Shown: one piece after another, positions 1-7,699 of the stretch
Layout: the number at the start of each line of letters is the position of its first letter
How positions within the stretch are numbered: the stretch's first letter is position 1
Assembly (NCBI GenBank): GCA_012522615.1
Contig: JAAYKB010000156.1
Location: 1 to 30,703 of the forward strand
DNA: 30,703 nucleotides
Direction: 5' to 3'
Source: Clostridiales bacterium
GTDB lineage: Bacteria; Bacillota; Clostridia; Oscillospirales; Acutalibacteraceae
The notes under the pieces: generated by a model
What the model saw: the letters and a program-made list of their open reading frames with translations, nothing else
What the model was told of the DNA's origin: nothing
Database searches by the model: none
Made by a program: the position numbers and the translations under genes

Positions 1-86
1 AAATTCTGCCCCAGTGATTTTGAAAACCTGAACCCATGGCGGTCAAGAAGCTCGCGCACAGCCGATATGTCGGTTAATTTCTGCAT
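1..86 (-). CDS. rsmA: 16S rRNA dimethyladenosine transferase RsmA/KsgA, N-terminal fragment
   Basis: The first 28 codons of a minus-strand gene that runs off the left edge. The visible protein contains LLDRHGFRFSKSLGQNF, the hallmark N-terminus of RsmA (KsgA), just before the SAM-binding domain. RsmA dimethylates two adjacent adenines in helix 45 of 16S rRNA during late 30S assembly. I start it at the ATG at 84-86; the ATG at 92-94 is in another frame and soon meets a stop. No strong ribosome binding site is visible. It lies 23 bp downstream of cdd on the same strand, so the two are probably cotranscribed. The identification rests on a short but highly characteristic stretch. Confidence 0.8.
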   Translation of the reverse strand, partial: MQKLTDISAVRELLDRHGFRFSKSLGQN

Positions 87-109
87 ATTTTCATCCAATC
101 TAAGTCTTA

Positions 110-505
110 TTAAAATTCTATAAACGCGTCGGGCAGAAGTGCGGACAGGGCGGCGGTTTTATAATAATCCCCCTGTCCCGCGGCGCACAGGATTGTCATA
201 TCTCCGAACTCGGCAAGGAGCTGGCGGCATATCCCGCAGGGCATGACCGGCTTATCTCCCGCCGCAACAGCAAGAGCGACAAAGCTGCGCTCCCCGGCAG
301 TAATTGCGGCGGTCAGCGCAGCGCGTTCGGCACAGACGGTTGCCCCGAACGAGGCGCTTTCGCAGTTCGTTCCTTCGTAAACAACGCCGGAATCCGCCAG
401 AATGGCCGCCCCGACAGCAAAACCCGAATATGGGCTGTAGGAGTTGACCCTTGCCGCCTGAGCCCGCCTGACCAGTGAATCCATATCAGCTTTGGATAAT
501 GGCAT
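110..505 (-). CDS. cdd: Cytidine deaminase
   Basis: Homotetrameric zinc enzyme that deaminates cytidine and deoxycytidine to uridine and deoxyuridine in pyrimidine salvage. From the ATG at 503-505 the protein is 131 residues, normal for this family. The zinc-site motifs are intact: C58-A-E60 in TVCAERAAL (E60 is the catalytic proton shuttle) and PC90-G-I-C93 in MPCGICRQLL. I chose the ATG at 505 because AAAGGA lies 9 nt upstream; the longer ATG (514) and TTG (529) starts overlap or abut that site. The gene leads into rsmA. A dCMP deaminase is divergently encoded about 150 bp away, so two pyrimidine deaminases sit back to back. Confidence 0.93.
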   Translation of the reverse strand: MPLSKADMDSLVRRAQAARVNSYSPYSGFAVGAAILADSGVVYEGTNCESASFGATVCAERAALTAAITAGERSFVALAVAAGDKPVMPCGICRQLLAEFGDMTILCAAGQGDYYKTAALSALLPDAFIEF

Positions 506-579
506 AGCGTTCATTCCTTTCAGAAACAAGCCGAATCACAACCGGTGCGGACTACAAATAAGTATTCGGTTGCACATCC

Positions 580-609
580 TTGAGATTTGAGTTATTATTA
601 TATTATATT
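580..609 (+). promoter_or_regulatory. Possible promoter of the dCMP deaminase gene
   Basis: TTGAGA at 580-585 and TATATT at 604-609 with an 18-bp spacer, in an AT-rich divergent intergenic region. A second overlapping pair (TTGAGT 587-592, TACATA 611-616) is equally possible. Weak by eye. Confidence 0.35.
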
Positions 610-654
610 TTACATAAAACAGGCTGAAAACAATCGGAAAGGCATGTGGTAATA

Positions 655-1143
655 GTGAGCAGACGCGACAAGGAAAATTACTATCTTGATATTGCACAGG
701 CGGTATCGGAGCGCGGAACCTGCCTGCGCAGGAATTTCGGAGCAATTATTGTTAAGAACGACCAGATAATTGCAACCGGATACACCGGCGCGCCCCGGGG
801 ACGCAAGAACTGTTCCGACCTTGGTGCCTGTCTCAGGGAAAAGCTGAATATTCCGAGAGGAGAGAGATATGAGCTCTGCCGTTCGGTTCACGCCGAGGCA
901 AACGCTATTATCAACGCCTCCCGCAACGATATGATCGGCTCAACCCTGTATCTGGTCGGGGTGGACAAGAAGACTAACAAGCTTGTGGAAGATGCCAGCT
1001 CCTGTGCGATGTGTAAAAGACTTATTATAAACGCGGGCATTACCCGCGCGATTATACGAAACACCAACGACCATTTCACCGCCGTTTATGTGCAGGACTG
1101 GATTGAAAATGACGAATCGCTTAACGGGGAAAACGGGTATTAA
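655..1143 (+). CDS. Deoxycytidylate (dCMP) deaminase, ComEB-like
   Basis: Zinc-dependent deaminase that converts dCMP to dUMP, feeding thymidylate synthesis. It has the signatures of the dCMP deaminase/ComEB family: TGYTGAPRGRKNCSD, the zinc and catalytic motif H79-A-E81 in CRSVHAEANAI, and C117-A-M-C120 in SSCAMCKRLI. With a GTG start at 655 it is 162 residues. A GTG at 646 is also in frame; the GGAAAGG site (636-642) is 3 nt from 646 and 12 nt from 655. I prefer 655 because, from memory, homologues begin close to SRRDKENYYLDIA. It converges on the carboxypeptidase-like gene with only 5 bp between the stop codons and no terminator hairpin. Confidence 0.9.
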   Translation: MSRRDKENYYLDIAQAVSERGTCLRRNFGAIIVKNDQIIATGYTGAPRGRKNCSDLGACLREKLNIPRGERYELCRSVHAEANAIINASRNDMIGSTLYLVGVDKKTNKLVEDASSCAMCKRLIINAGITRAIIRNTNDHFTAVYVQDWIENDESLNGENGY

Positions 1144-1148
1144 TTAAA

Positions 1149-2528
1149 TCACCTAAACCTGTTAAATCTTTTCATCCGGTTGCGCCTGAGCTTATAGTTG
1201 TGAACGATATTCAGGATGATATATCCAACCAACAGAACGGCAATCAGGCCAAGCGCGGCATAAAACCACGGGGATTTCAGAAAGGATTGCACCTGCGCCC
1301 AGACCGCGAGAAGCTGGCTTTTTTCTATTGATTCGCCGGCGACAAGATTGACCTCACCGATTTTCTGGTCGGTTTTGATATACAGCTCGACCTTTCCGAG
1401 AACCTGACCTTTTTTAATCGGCGCATCCACACTGTCTGCCAATGTTGTAATTTTTCGATCTATTGTTTTGAGGTCGAGGGCGTTGATTACTATTGCCGTA
1501 CAGGTTTTCTCGGGATACAGGGTGACGCGATCCTTGTCCCACGACAGCCTTACCGGTATCTGTGTAATCGGCCAGTTTTTATCGAGCAGGGTCTTATAGG
1601 TGAAATTATTAAATGCCCACTTATAGAGTGTGCGGGTATCCCGGAAATAAACCCCGGTATTTCCGTCGGCGTCGGTGTTGGGCACCCCCATCACAATGCA
1701 GAGATAGTCGTATCCGCTGTCTTTTGCCACCGATGCAAGGCAGCGTCCGGCAGAAGGGGTATATCCGGTTTTGCCGAACGCCATGGGTGAATAGTAATAC
1801 GGTGTGGTGGGACGAAGCATATCATTGGTGTTTGCATACGACCGCTCCTTTCCTCCGCTGACGGGCTTTACGGTGTACTGCGAGGCGGAGAAAAGCGGTT
1901 CAAATTCGGGATAATCCATAGCATATCGGATAATTTTGTACAAATCCCTTGCGGTTGTATACTGGCTCGGACTGTCGGCCCCGCTTACATTGATAAATGA
2001 AGTGTTTTCGCATCCTATTTCTTTTGTCAGCGCGTTCATCTCGGATACAAACCCGGCATGTGAGCCGGAAAGGGTTATAGCAAGCGTTACGCAAGCATCC
2101 GCCGCCGTCTGGATGGACGAGATTGAAAGCAGGTCCTTTACCGTCCATTCTTCGTCGTATGACATAACCGTACCAAGGCCGAAACCGGCAATTTCTTTAT
2201 ACGCCGTGGGGGTGTATTTCCCCGTAACCTTTTCAATATCTATTCCCTTTTCACGTATAATATTAATAGCCGTGATTCCGACCATAAGACGGACTAGGGC
2301 GGCGGGGGAGCGTTTTGAATCCGCCTTGAGTTCATAAAGGACGGTGTCTTCGTCTGGGGTGGCGCCCAAACTGACAAGCAAAGCCGCCCCCGCGCTTATG
2401 GTGGTGTCGGGGGGGAGATCATAAGGCGATTCGGCCGATACAGGCGCCGCAAATTGTATAAAAGCAAGAAAGAGTCCTGACAGAAGAGATATTATACGGA
2501 TACAGAATCCTTTTCTTTGTTTTTGCAT
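1149..2528 (-). CDS. D-alanyl-D-alanine carboxypeptidase-like protein (DacF/PBP5 family), catalytic motifs lost
   Basis: A 459-residue exported protein with the architecture of a low-molecular-mass penicillin-binding protein: a signal peptide (about residues 1-32, ending in VSA), a peptidase S11 domain, a PBP5-type C-terminal beta domain (about 320-405), a membrane helix (about 421-443) and a basic tail. Active members trim the terminal D-Ala of peptidoglycan stem peptides with SxxK, SxN and KTG motifs. Here the SxxK position reads A77-L-V-R80 in SPAALVRLM, and the SxN position reads T141-A-A143 in SIQTAADACV. Only K253-T-G255 in AFGKTGYT remains. The nucleophilic serine and its lysine are therefore absent, and the reading frame is otherwise intact. 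It is probably a pseudoenzyme, perhaps a scaffold or muropeptide-binding protein. I chose the ATG at 2528 (AAAGGA 11 nt upstream) over a GTG at 2537. Confidence 0.85.
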   Translation of the reverse strand: MQKQRKGFCIRIISLLSGLFLAFIQFAAPVSAESPYDLPPDTTISAGAALLVSLGATPDEDTVLYELKADSKRSPAALVRLMVGITAINIIREKGIDIEKVTGKYTPTAYKEIAGFGLGTVMSYDEEWTVKDLLSISSIQTAADACVTLAITLSGSHAGFVSEMNALTKEIGCENTSFINVSGADSPSQYTTARDLYKIIRYAMDYPEFEPLFSASQYTVKPVSGGKERSYANTNDMLRPTTPYYYSPMAFGKTGYTPSAGRCLASVAKDSGYDYLCIVMGVPNTDADGNTGVYFRDTRTLYKWAFNNFTYKTLLDKNWPITQIPVRLSWDKDRVTLYPEKTCTAIVINALDLKTIDRKITTLADSVDAPIKKGQVLGKVELYIKTDQKIGEVNLVAGESIEKSQLLAVWAQVQSFLKSPWFYAALGLIAVLLVGYIILNIVHNYKLRRNRMKRFNRFR

Positions 2529-2679
2529 GGATTGCACAGTCCTTTCACAGGCACAAAAGCCGAGTAAAAATCAATTTGTAAAAACCGCATGGAAATGGAT
2601 ATCAGAGATTCCATTCCATTTTTTATAAAATATGCTATAAATAATAGGGCTGTAACAACGCAGAAAGGCATGATTTTAT

Positions 2680-3357
2680 ATGGTATATATAACCGGAGAC
2701 ACCCATGGAGATTTTTCCCGTTTCACCGGCGCGGCGGCCCGCCGACTCCGAAAGGGAGACACCCTGATTGTATTGGGTGATTTCGGCTTCTTATGGGACG
2801 GGAGCAAAAAAGAGAAAAAAATTCTTAAGAAAATGTCAAGACTCAGATTCGCAGTGTTGTTTCTGGACGGTCCGCATGAAAACTATGACATGTTGAACCA
2901 GCTCCCGATAACCGAGTGGAACGGCGGACGGGTTCAGGTCGTCCATGAAAATGTCATGCATCTGCTAAGAGGCGAGATATATACCATAGAAAACCAAAAA
3001 TATTTCGTGTTCGGCGGGGGAGAAAGCCTCGACCATGACATCAGGGCGGAAGCCAAGACATGGTGGGAGCAGGAGATGCCGTCCGAAGAGGAGATGTTGG
3101 AGGGACTTCGCCGCCTCAAAGAAAACGGAAACCAGGTGGATTACATCCTCACGCACGAATATCCGGGAAAATCGGGCAGCTATCACGATAAGGATCGACG
3201 CCAAAACGGGGTGAACGCCTACCTCGGTTTTGTCGAAAGTGAGGTAAAATATAACCGCTGGTTTTTCGGTTCTCTTCATACCGACAAAATCATGAGCAAA
3301 AGCCTGATTTCGGTTTTTCAAAAAATCCTGCCGGTCGATATGGAGCAAAATAAGTAA
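2680..3357 (+). CDS. Calcineurin-like metallophosphoesterase family protein with altered metal-site motifs
   Basis: A 225-residue cytoplasmic protein of the calcineurin-like phosphoesterase superfamily. The visible motifs are D7-x-H9 in ITGDTHGDF, D34 in VLGDFGFLW, P65-H66-E67 in LDGPHENYD, H159 in YILTHEYP and S198-L-H200 in FFGSLHTDK. The superfamily normally has GNHE and GHxH at the third and last sites; here the metal-binding Asn is Pro and the first His of GHxH is Ser. The DNA confirms this (CCG at 2872-2874, TCT at 3271-3273). Five of the usual seven ligands remain, so activity may be weak, altered or lost. The substrate is unknown. The start is an ATG with AAAGG 11 nt upstream. A strong intrinsic terminator follows, so it is probably monocistronic. 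It is divergent from the degenerate carboxypeptidase. Confidence 0.8.
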   Translation: MVYITGDTHGDFSRFTGAAARRLRKGDTLIVLGDFGFLWDGSKKEKKILKKMSRLRFAVLFLDGPHENYDMLNQLPITEWNGGRVQVVHENVMHLLRGEIYTIENQKYFVFGGGESLDHDIRAEAKTWWEQEMPSEEEMLEGLRRLKENGNQVDYILTHEYPGKSGSYHDKDRRQNGVNAYLGFVESEVKYNRWFFGSLHTDKIMSKSLISVFQKILPVDMEQNK

Positions 3358-3367
3358 AACGGATTTT

Positions 3368-3394
3368 GGAACGGGTCTGCACCCGTTCCTTTTT
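3368..3394 (+). terminator. Rho-independent terminator
   Basis: Perfect 9-bp stem GGAACGGGT / ACCCGTTCC (3368-3376 and 3381-3389), a CTGC loop and a T run at 3390-3394. It ends the metallophosphoesterase transcript just before the stop codon of the convergent uracil-DNA glycosylase gene, which it overlaps by two bases. Confidence 0.9.
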
Positions 3395-3977
3395 AGTATA
3401 TCAGCTGGGTATGCTTGCATATCTCCTCGATTTTATCGCGCAGGGCGAGAAAATCAGCAAATGCTGCAGGCTTTTGGTTGGGGTTTCGCAGGATGGCCGC
3501 CGGATGAAATGTTCCCATCATCAGTATTCCGCCCTTATTTATAAACTCTCCGTGCTGGAGGGTAACCTTGAAATCCGGAGAAATAATACGGTGTGCCGCA
3601 ACCCTGCCCAGACATACAATTATTTTGGGACGTATCAGGGAAACCTGTTCCCGCAGCCAGGGGATGCACGCATCCTGCTCCTCGGGCAAGGGGTCTCTGT
3701 TGTTCGGAGGTCTGCATTTTACGATGTTTGCAATATATATGTTATGTTTACGGGAGAGCCCGACCGCCGCCAGCATTTTATCCAATAGCTGACCTGCCCG
3801 CCCGACAAAGGGCTCGCCTTTTAAATCCTCCTGCTCGCCCGGCCCTTCGCCGATAAACATTATCTCGGATTGCGGATTACCTGTGCCGACAACCACATTG
3901 TTGCGGGTTTCGGCCAGCTTGCAGCCGGTGCAGTTCATACATTGCTTTATAAGGGCGTCCCAGTTCGGATTTTCCAT
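3393..3977 (-). CDS. Uracil-DNA glycosylase, family 4 (iron-sulfur type)
   Basis: Base-excision repair enzyme that removes uracil from DNA. The 194-residue protein has the family 4 signatures: GEGPGEQED (residues 43-51), PFVGRAGQLLD, and GTFHPAAILRNP around H158. The cysteines for a [4Fe-4S] cluster are C16 and C19 in CTGCKL, C88 in IVKCRPP and C104 in DACIPWL; an extra C13 precedes them. The start is the ATG at 3975-3977 with GAAAGG 10 nt upstream. It is convergent with the metallophosphoesterase gene and divergent from pduL. Known family 4 enzymes are thermophile- and anaerobe-rich, which fits a clostridial host. Confidence 0.92.
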   Translation of the reverse strand: MENPNWDALIKQCMNCTGCKLAETRNNVVVGTGNPQSEIMFIGEGPGEQEDLKGEPFVGRAGQLLDKMLAAVGLSRKHNIYIANIVKCRPPNNRDPLPEEQDACIPWLREQVSLIRPKIIVCLGRVAAHRIISPDFKVTLQHGEFINKGGILMMGTFHPAAILRNPNQKPAAFADFLALRDKIEEICKHTQLIY

Positions 3978-4041
3978 AGCACCAAAGCCTTTCCGGATTT
4001 TTGTTACATCTTAATTTTATTATATATTATCACACTTTTAC

Positions 4042-4070
4042 TTGAAATAATAGTCCTGCGGGGGTACAAT
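4042..4070 (+). promoter_or_regulatory. Promoter of pduL
   Basis: TTGAAA (4042-4047), a 17-bp spacer, then TACAAT (4065-4070): a near-consensus sigma-A promoter about 45 bp upstream of the pduL start. Confidence 0.75.
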
Positions 4071-4116
4071 TAAATGCAGACTGTCGGTTTAATATTATGG
4101 AAGGAATGTTACAAGC

Positions 4117-4692
4117 ATGAAAAATCAGGTTTTAGTCGAGACTTCTGCCCGTCATCTTCATTTGTCGCAAAAGGATTTGGACATGCTTTTCGGGGAGGGG
4201 TATTCGCTTACCAATAAAAAGGACTTGTCACAGCCCGGTCAGTTTGCCTGTGCCGAGCGGGTCGACGTTGTCGGGCCCAAAAGAACCTTGGAAGGAGTAA
4301 CGGTACTGGGGCCGCTGAGGAAGACAACCCAGATTGAGCTGTCGATGACCGATGCGCGTTCCATCGGGTTGGACGCCCCTGTCCGTGAATCGGGTGATAT
4401 CGAGGGCTCTGCCGGATGCAAGCTGGTCGGGCCCAAAGGAGAGATTGAGCTGAAGCAGGGAGTGATTGTCGCAAAGCGCCATATCCACATGACGCCCGAG
4501 GATGCTACTGAGTTTGGGGTTAAGGACAAGGATGTTGTCAGCGTTAAAATCGACTCGGAGGGCCGCTCTCTGGTGTTCGGCGATGTTGTAGTGCGTGTCA
4601 GCGATAAATTCGCGCTTGCCATGCATATCGACACAGACGAATCCAATGCCGCGGGGGTCAAATATGGCATGATGGGCACGGTTATTAGGTAA
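4117..4692 (+). CDS. pduL: PduL-type phosphate acyltransferase (phosphotransacylase)
   Basis: A 191-residue zinc enzyme of the PduL family, which interconverts acyl-CoA and acyl phosphate and is unrelated to classical Pta. The two half-domains each carry a His-rich metal motif: SARHLHLS (H13, H15) and AKRHIHMTP (H122, H124). QPGQFACAERVD and AMHIDTDESNA (H170) are also family signatures. There is no N-terminal extension before the first domain that could target it to a microcompartment, and no shell genes are nearby. It is therefore probably a cytosolic housekeeping enzyme making acetyl phosphate from acetyl-CoA in fermentation, replacing Pta. It has its own promoter and AAGGA 11 nt before the ATG. 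Substrate chain length cannot be read from the sequence. Confidence 0.9.
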   Translation: MKNQVLVETSARHLHLSQKDLDMLFGEGYSLTNKKDLSQPGQFACAERVDVVGPKRTLEGVTVLGPLRKTTQIELSMTDARSIGLDAPVRESGDIEGSAGCKLVGPKGEIELKQGVIVAKRHIHMTPEDATEFGVKDKDVVSVKIDSEGRSLVFGDVVVRVSDKFALAMHIDTDESNAAGVKYGMMGTVIR

Positions 4693-4797
4693 GGCAATAA
4701 CACCAGATTAGAAGCGCCGAGTGCGCTCCTTAGTTTTACGGGGGTCAGAAAAAATGAATCGGATAACAAACGAGATAAAGCCTCTGTAAATAAAGGG

Positions 4798-4826
4798 TTT
4801 ACAATTTGGTAAAACTATGTTAGAAT
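4798..4826 (+). promoter_or_regulatory. Promoter of rpsO
   Basis: TTTACA (4798-4803), a 17-bp spacer and TAGAAT (4821-4826). The predicted start of transcription is near 4833, giving a leader of about 140 nt before rpsO. Confidence 0.78.
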
Positions 4827-4832
4827 GTTTTG

Positions 4833-4972
4833 GCGCTTTATAGAAAGCTTTTGCTTTCTTGTGCAAGTCCACTTCCCGGCCGGCGGAGTATGCCCAAAAA
4901 TGGGGACTTCCCCGGGAATCATCGTTTCCCCGCGCTGGGTTTTCGGAAAAAATTTAAAAGGGGTGAATAATT
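4833..4972 (+). promoter_or_regulatory. Structured rpsO 5' leader, candidate S15 autoregulatory RNA
   Basis: The leader is long and rich in complementary segments. AGAAAGC / GCTTTCT around 4843-4860 forms a hairpin. AAGTCC (4865-4870) pairs with GGACTT (4904-4909), and TTCCCGG (4873-4879) pairs with CCGGGAA (4912-4918). These two helices are interleaved, as in an H-type pseudoknot. GGGAA (4914-4918) can instead pair with TTTCCC downstream (4925-4930), an alternative fold nearer the AAAAGGGG ribosome binding site. Ribosomal protein S15 is known to repress its own mRNA through leader structures in several bacterial groups. That this leader does so is inference. Confidence 0.5.
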
Positions 4973-5236
4973 ATGCTGCAAGAGGAAAAGACTGCTCTTA
5001 TGAAGGAGTATGCGACCCATGAGGGTGACACAGGCTCTCCCGAGGTTCAGATTGCCATTCTTACAAAGAGGATTAACGATCTGACCGAGCATCTGAAGGT
5101 CCATAAGAAGGACCATCACTCGCGCCGTGGGCTTCTCAAAATGGTCGGACATCGCCGTAATCTTCTTAACTATTTGATGAAGAAGGATGTTATGCGTTAC
5201 CGTGCCATCATTGAAAAATTAGGCATCCGCAAATAA
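4973..5236 (+). CDS. rpsO: 30S ribosomal protein S15
   Basis: Primary 16S rRNA-binding protein of the 30S platform and part of intersubunit bridge B4. At 87 residues it has family length and the diagnostic segments GDTGSPEVQIAILT, HKKDHHSRRGL and MVGHRRNLLNYL. The start follows an AAAAGGGGTG site. It is encoded upstream of pnp, an order conserved in many bacteria, with a 196-bp gap holding a strong stem-loop. Confidence 0.97.
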   Translation: MLQEEKTALMKEYATHEGDTGSPEVQIAILTKRINDLTEHLKVHKKDHHSRRGLLKMVGHRRNLLNYLMKKDVMRYRAIIEKLGIRK

Positions 5237-5244
5237 TGCAAGCG

Positions 5245-5276
5245 GAGGCAGGCGGGTGAGAAAGCCCTCCTGCCTC
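5245..5276 (+). promoter_or_regulatory. rpsO-pnp intergenic stem-loop
   Basis: Perfect 8-bp arms GAGGCAGG (5245-5252) and CCTGCCTC (5269-5276), with an inner GGG/CCC pairing. There is no T run after it, so it is a poor terminator. It could be an mRNA-processing or 3'-end stabilising hairpin; in E. coli the pnp leader is cut by RNase III, but whether that applies here is unknown. Confidence 0.5.
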
Positions 5277-5432
5277 TGATGCTTTCCTGTAATTCTGTCC
5301 GATATCGGAGCTGTGAGGGTTTAGCAGTGAAACGACGGCTCAGCAAGCAACAATGGTGAACCGCGGTTTTATTGTTAAACTCCATGTGGCTCCGTTTGGA
5401 AATATATAATATAATAAAACGGAGGAACTCAA

Positions 5433-7613
5433 ATGTTTGAAGACTACAAGGTGTTTCAGACGACCCTAGCGGGTCGTCCGCTTGTTGTGGAAACCGGCAA
5501 GGTTGCCCAGCTTGCAAATGGCTCTTGCCTCATCCGCTATGGTAATACGGCTGTGTTGTGCACCGCAACCGCATCCGAAAAGCCGCGCGAAGGCGTCGAT
5601 TTTTTTCCGCTTTCAGTTGATTACGAAGAAAAGCTTTATTCGGTCGGTAAAATTCCCGGCTCCTTTCAACGCCGTGAAGGTCGCCCGAGCGAAAAGGCTA
5701 TACTTGCCTCACGTGTCATAGACCGTCCTGTCCGCCCGCTTTTTCCGAAGGATATGCGCAACGATGTGTCGATTGTCTGCACCGTGTTGAGCGTTGATCC
5801 CGACTGCCCGCCCGAGACGACTGCCATGATTGGAGCCTCCATAGCTATCTCGATTTCCGACATCCCATGGGATGGCCCTATTTCCGGCGTTGTGGTGGGC
5901 TTGGTCGACGGCGAATATGTCATTAATCCAACCGCCGAGCAGGAAGCCAATTCCCAGATGCATGTAACCGTTGCGTCTACCGCCGATCTGGTTGCCATGA
6001 TTGAGGCGGGCGCAAACGAAATCGATAACGAAACCATGTTTAACGGAATTATGGCGGGTCATGCGGCAAACCAGGATATCGTGAAATTCATCAACGATAT
6101 TGTTGCCCAGATCGGCAAGTCCAAGTTTGCTTTTGAATCAAACGATCCCGATCCCGCCATGTATGAGGCTATAAAGGAGTTTGCAATCGAGAAAATCCGA
6201 TATGCGCTGGACACCGATGACAAGAGGGTGCGTGACGAGCGGCTGATTCCTGTCTATACCGAGGTCCATGAAAAATTTGACCCCGAATATCCCGAAATGG
6301 GCACAAAGATTGACGAGTGCCTGTACAAGCTCCAGAAATACGTGGTGCGCCGCTGGCTGCTGGATGACGGCAAGCGGGTAGACGGCCGCGGCATCGACGA
6401 GATTCGTCCCCTTGCCGCCGAGGTCGGCATCCTTCCGAGAACCCATGGTTCCGGACTGTTCACCCGCGGTCAGACACAGGTCCTCACTGTTGCTACCCTG
6501 GGTTCAAGCCGTGATGCCCAGCTACTTGACGGTATTGATGATGAAGACAGCAAGCGGTATATGCACCATTATAACTTCCCGTCCTATTCTGTCGGTGAAA
6601 CAAAACCTTCACGCGGTCCGGGTCGCCGTGAAATAGGTCATGGGGCGCTCGCCGAGCGTGCCCTGTTGCCGGTCATCCCCTCCATGGAGGAATTCCCATA
6701 CACCATCCGTCTTGTGTCCGAGGTGCTATCGTCCAACGGCTCAACGTCACAGGGTGCGATATGCGGCTCAACCCTTGCGCTTATGGATGCCGGTGTGCCT
6801 ATCAAAGCGCCGGTTGCGGGCATTTCCTGCGGTCTAATCACAGAGGGCGATCGCTTTATGACCATGGTTGATATCCAGGGGCTTGAGGATTTCTTCGGCG
6901 ATATGGATTTTAAGGTCGGCGGTACCCACAAGGGCATAACTGCCATCCAGATGGATCTCAAGGTTCATGGCCTGACTCCCGAGATTATCCGCGAGGCGCT
7001 GGACAAGACCTATAAAGCGCGTATTTATATTCTCGATGAGATTATGCTAAAGACAATCAGCGCACCGCGCGATGAGCTTTCGCCCTATGCTCCCAAGATG
7101 CTCAGCACAAAGATCGATCTTGACAAAATCCGAGAGGTTATCGGCAAGGGCGGTTCTGTTATTCAGAAAATTCAGGCAGAATGCAACTGCAAAATCGACA
7201 TTGAAGAGGACGGCAGCGTATTCATCTCGGCGCTCAATATCGAGGACGGCAAGCGTGCCCTGTCCATTATTGAAACCATCGCAAAGGATCCGGAAATCGG
7301 GGCGATATACAAAGGCCGCGTAACCCGTCTGATGGCGTTCGGTGCATTTGTTGAGATTGCCCCCGGCAAGGAGGGGCTGGTGCATATCAGCCGTCTTGAT
7401 GTCAAGCGGGTCGAAAAGGTGGAAGATGTTGTTGCTGTCGGCGATGAGGTGATTGTAAAGGTTACTGAAATCGATGAGCAGGGAAGAATAAACCTTTCGC
7501 GCCGCGACGCTCTGATTGAGGTTGAGGGTCTTGTGCCCGAGAACACTGTTTCGGACGCCCCTCGTCCGCCCCGTCGAGACAACGGGCGTAACGGAGGGTT
7601 CCGGCATAGGTAA
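5433..7613 (+). CDS. pnp: Polyribonucleotide nucleotidyltransferase (PNPase)
   Basis: Phosphorolytic 3'-to-5' exoribonuclease that acts in mRNA decay as a trimer. The 726-residue protein has the full domain order: a first RNase PH domain, a helical linker, a second RNase PH domain (about 330-545), a KH domain (GKGGSVIQKIQ in the 560-610 region) and an S1 domain (GAFVEIAPGKEGLVHIS near 625-695), then a short basic, Arg-rich tail. The catalytic core stretches are intact (SYSVGETKPSRGPGRREIGHG, GVPIKAPVAGIS). The ATG has GGAGGA 7 nt upstream. TATAAT elements lie 20-30 bp before the start but no convincing -35 was found. It is probably expressed partly by readthrough from rpsO. Confidence 0.97.
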   Translation: MFEDYKVFQTTLAGRPLVVETGKVAQLANGSCLIRYGNTAVLCTATASEKPREGVDFFPLSVDYEEKLYSVGKIPGSFQRREGRPSEKAILASRVIDRPVRPLFPKDMRNDVSIVCTVLSVDPDCPPETTAMIGASIAISISDIPWDGPISGVVVGLVDGEYVINPTAEQEANSQMHVTVASTADLVAMIEAGANEIDNETMFNGIMAGHAANQDIVKFINDIVAQIGKSKFAFESNDPDPAMYEAIKEFAIEKIRYALDTDDKRVRDERLIPVYTEVHEKFDPEYPEMGTKIDECLYKLQKYVVRRWLLDDGKRVDGRGIDEIRPLAAEVGILPRTHGSGLFTRGQTQVLTVATLGSSRDAQLLDGIDDEDSKRYMHHYNFPSYSVGETKPSRGPGRREIGHGALAERALLPVIPSMEEFPYTIRLVSEVLSSNGSTSQGAICGSTLALMDAGVPIKAPVAGISCGLITEGDRFMTMVDIQGLEDFFGDMDFKVGGTHKGITAIQMDLKVHGLTPEIIREALDKTYKARIYILDEIMLKTISAPRDELSPYAPKMLSTKIDLDKIREVIGKGGSVIQKIQAECNCKIDIEEDGSVFISALNIEDGKRALSIIETIAKDPEIGAIYKGRVTRLMAFGAFVEIAPGKEGLVHISRLDVKRVEKVEDVVAVGDEVIVKVTEIDEQGRINLSRRDALIEVEGLVPENTVSDAPRPPRRDNGRNGGFRHR

Positions 7614-7650
7614 ATTATATAAATCGGACTATCAGAGATAATCTGTATCG

Positions 7651-7692
7651 CACGGGAGGAAGCCGGGTTGGGTTCCTCCCGTGATGTATTTT
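7651..7692 (+). terminator. Probable terminator of pnp
   Basis: Perfect 11-bp stem CACGGGAGGAA (7651-7661) / TTCCTCCCGTG (7673-7683) followed by the T-rich ATGTATTTTCT. Confidence 0.6.
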
Positions 7693-7699
7693 CTAATAC

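Noticed and set aside
3393..3977. Long open frames on the plus strand opposite the uracil-DNA glycosylase gene
   Set aside because: The minus-strand frame encodes a clear family 4 glycosylase; the opposite frames have no recognisable motifs and no ribosome binding sites.
4713..4740. Terminator after pduL
   Set aside because: The stem AGCGC/GCGCT is only 5 bp and the following T tract is broken, so I did not call it.
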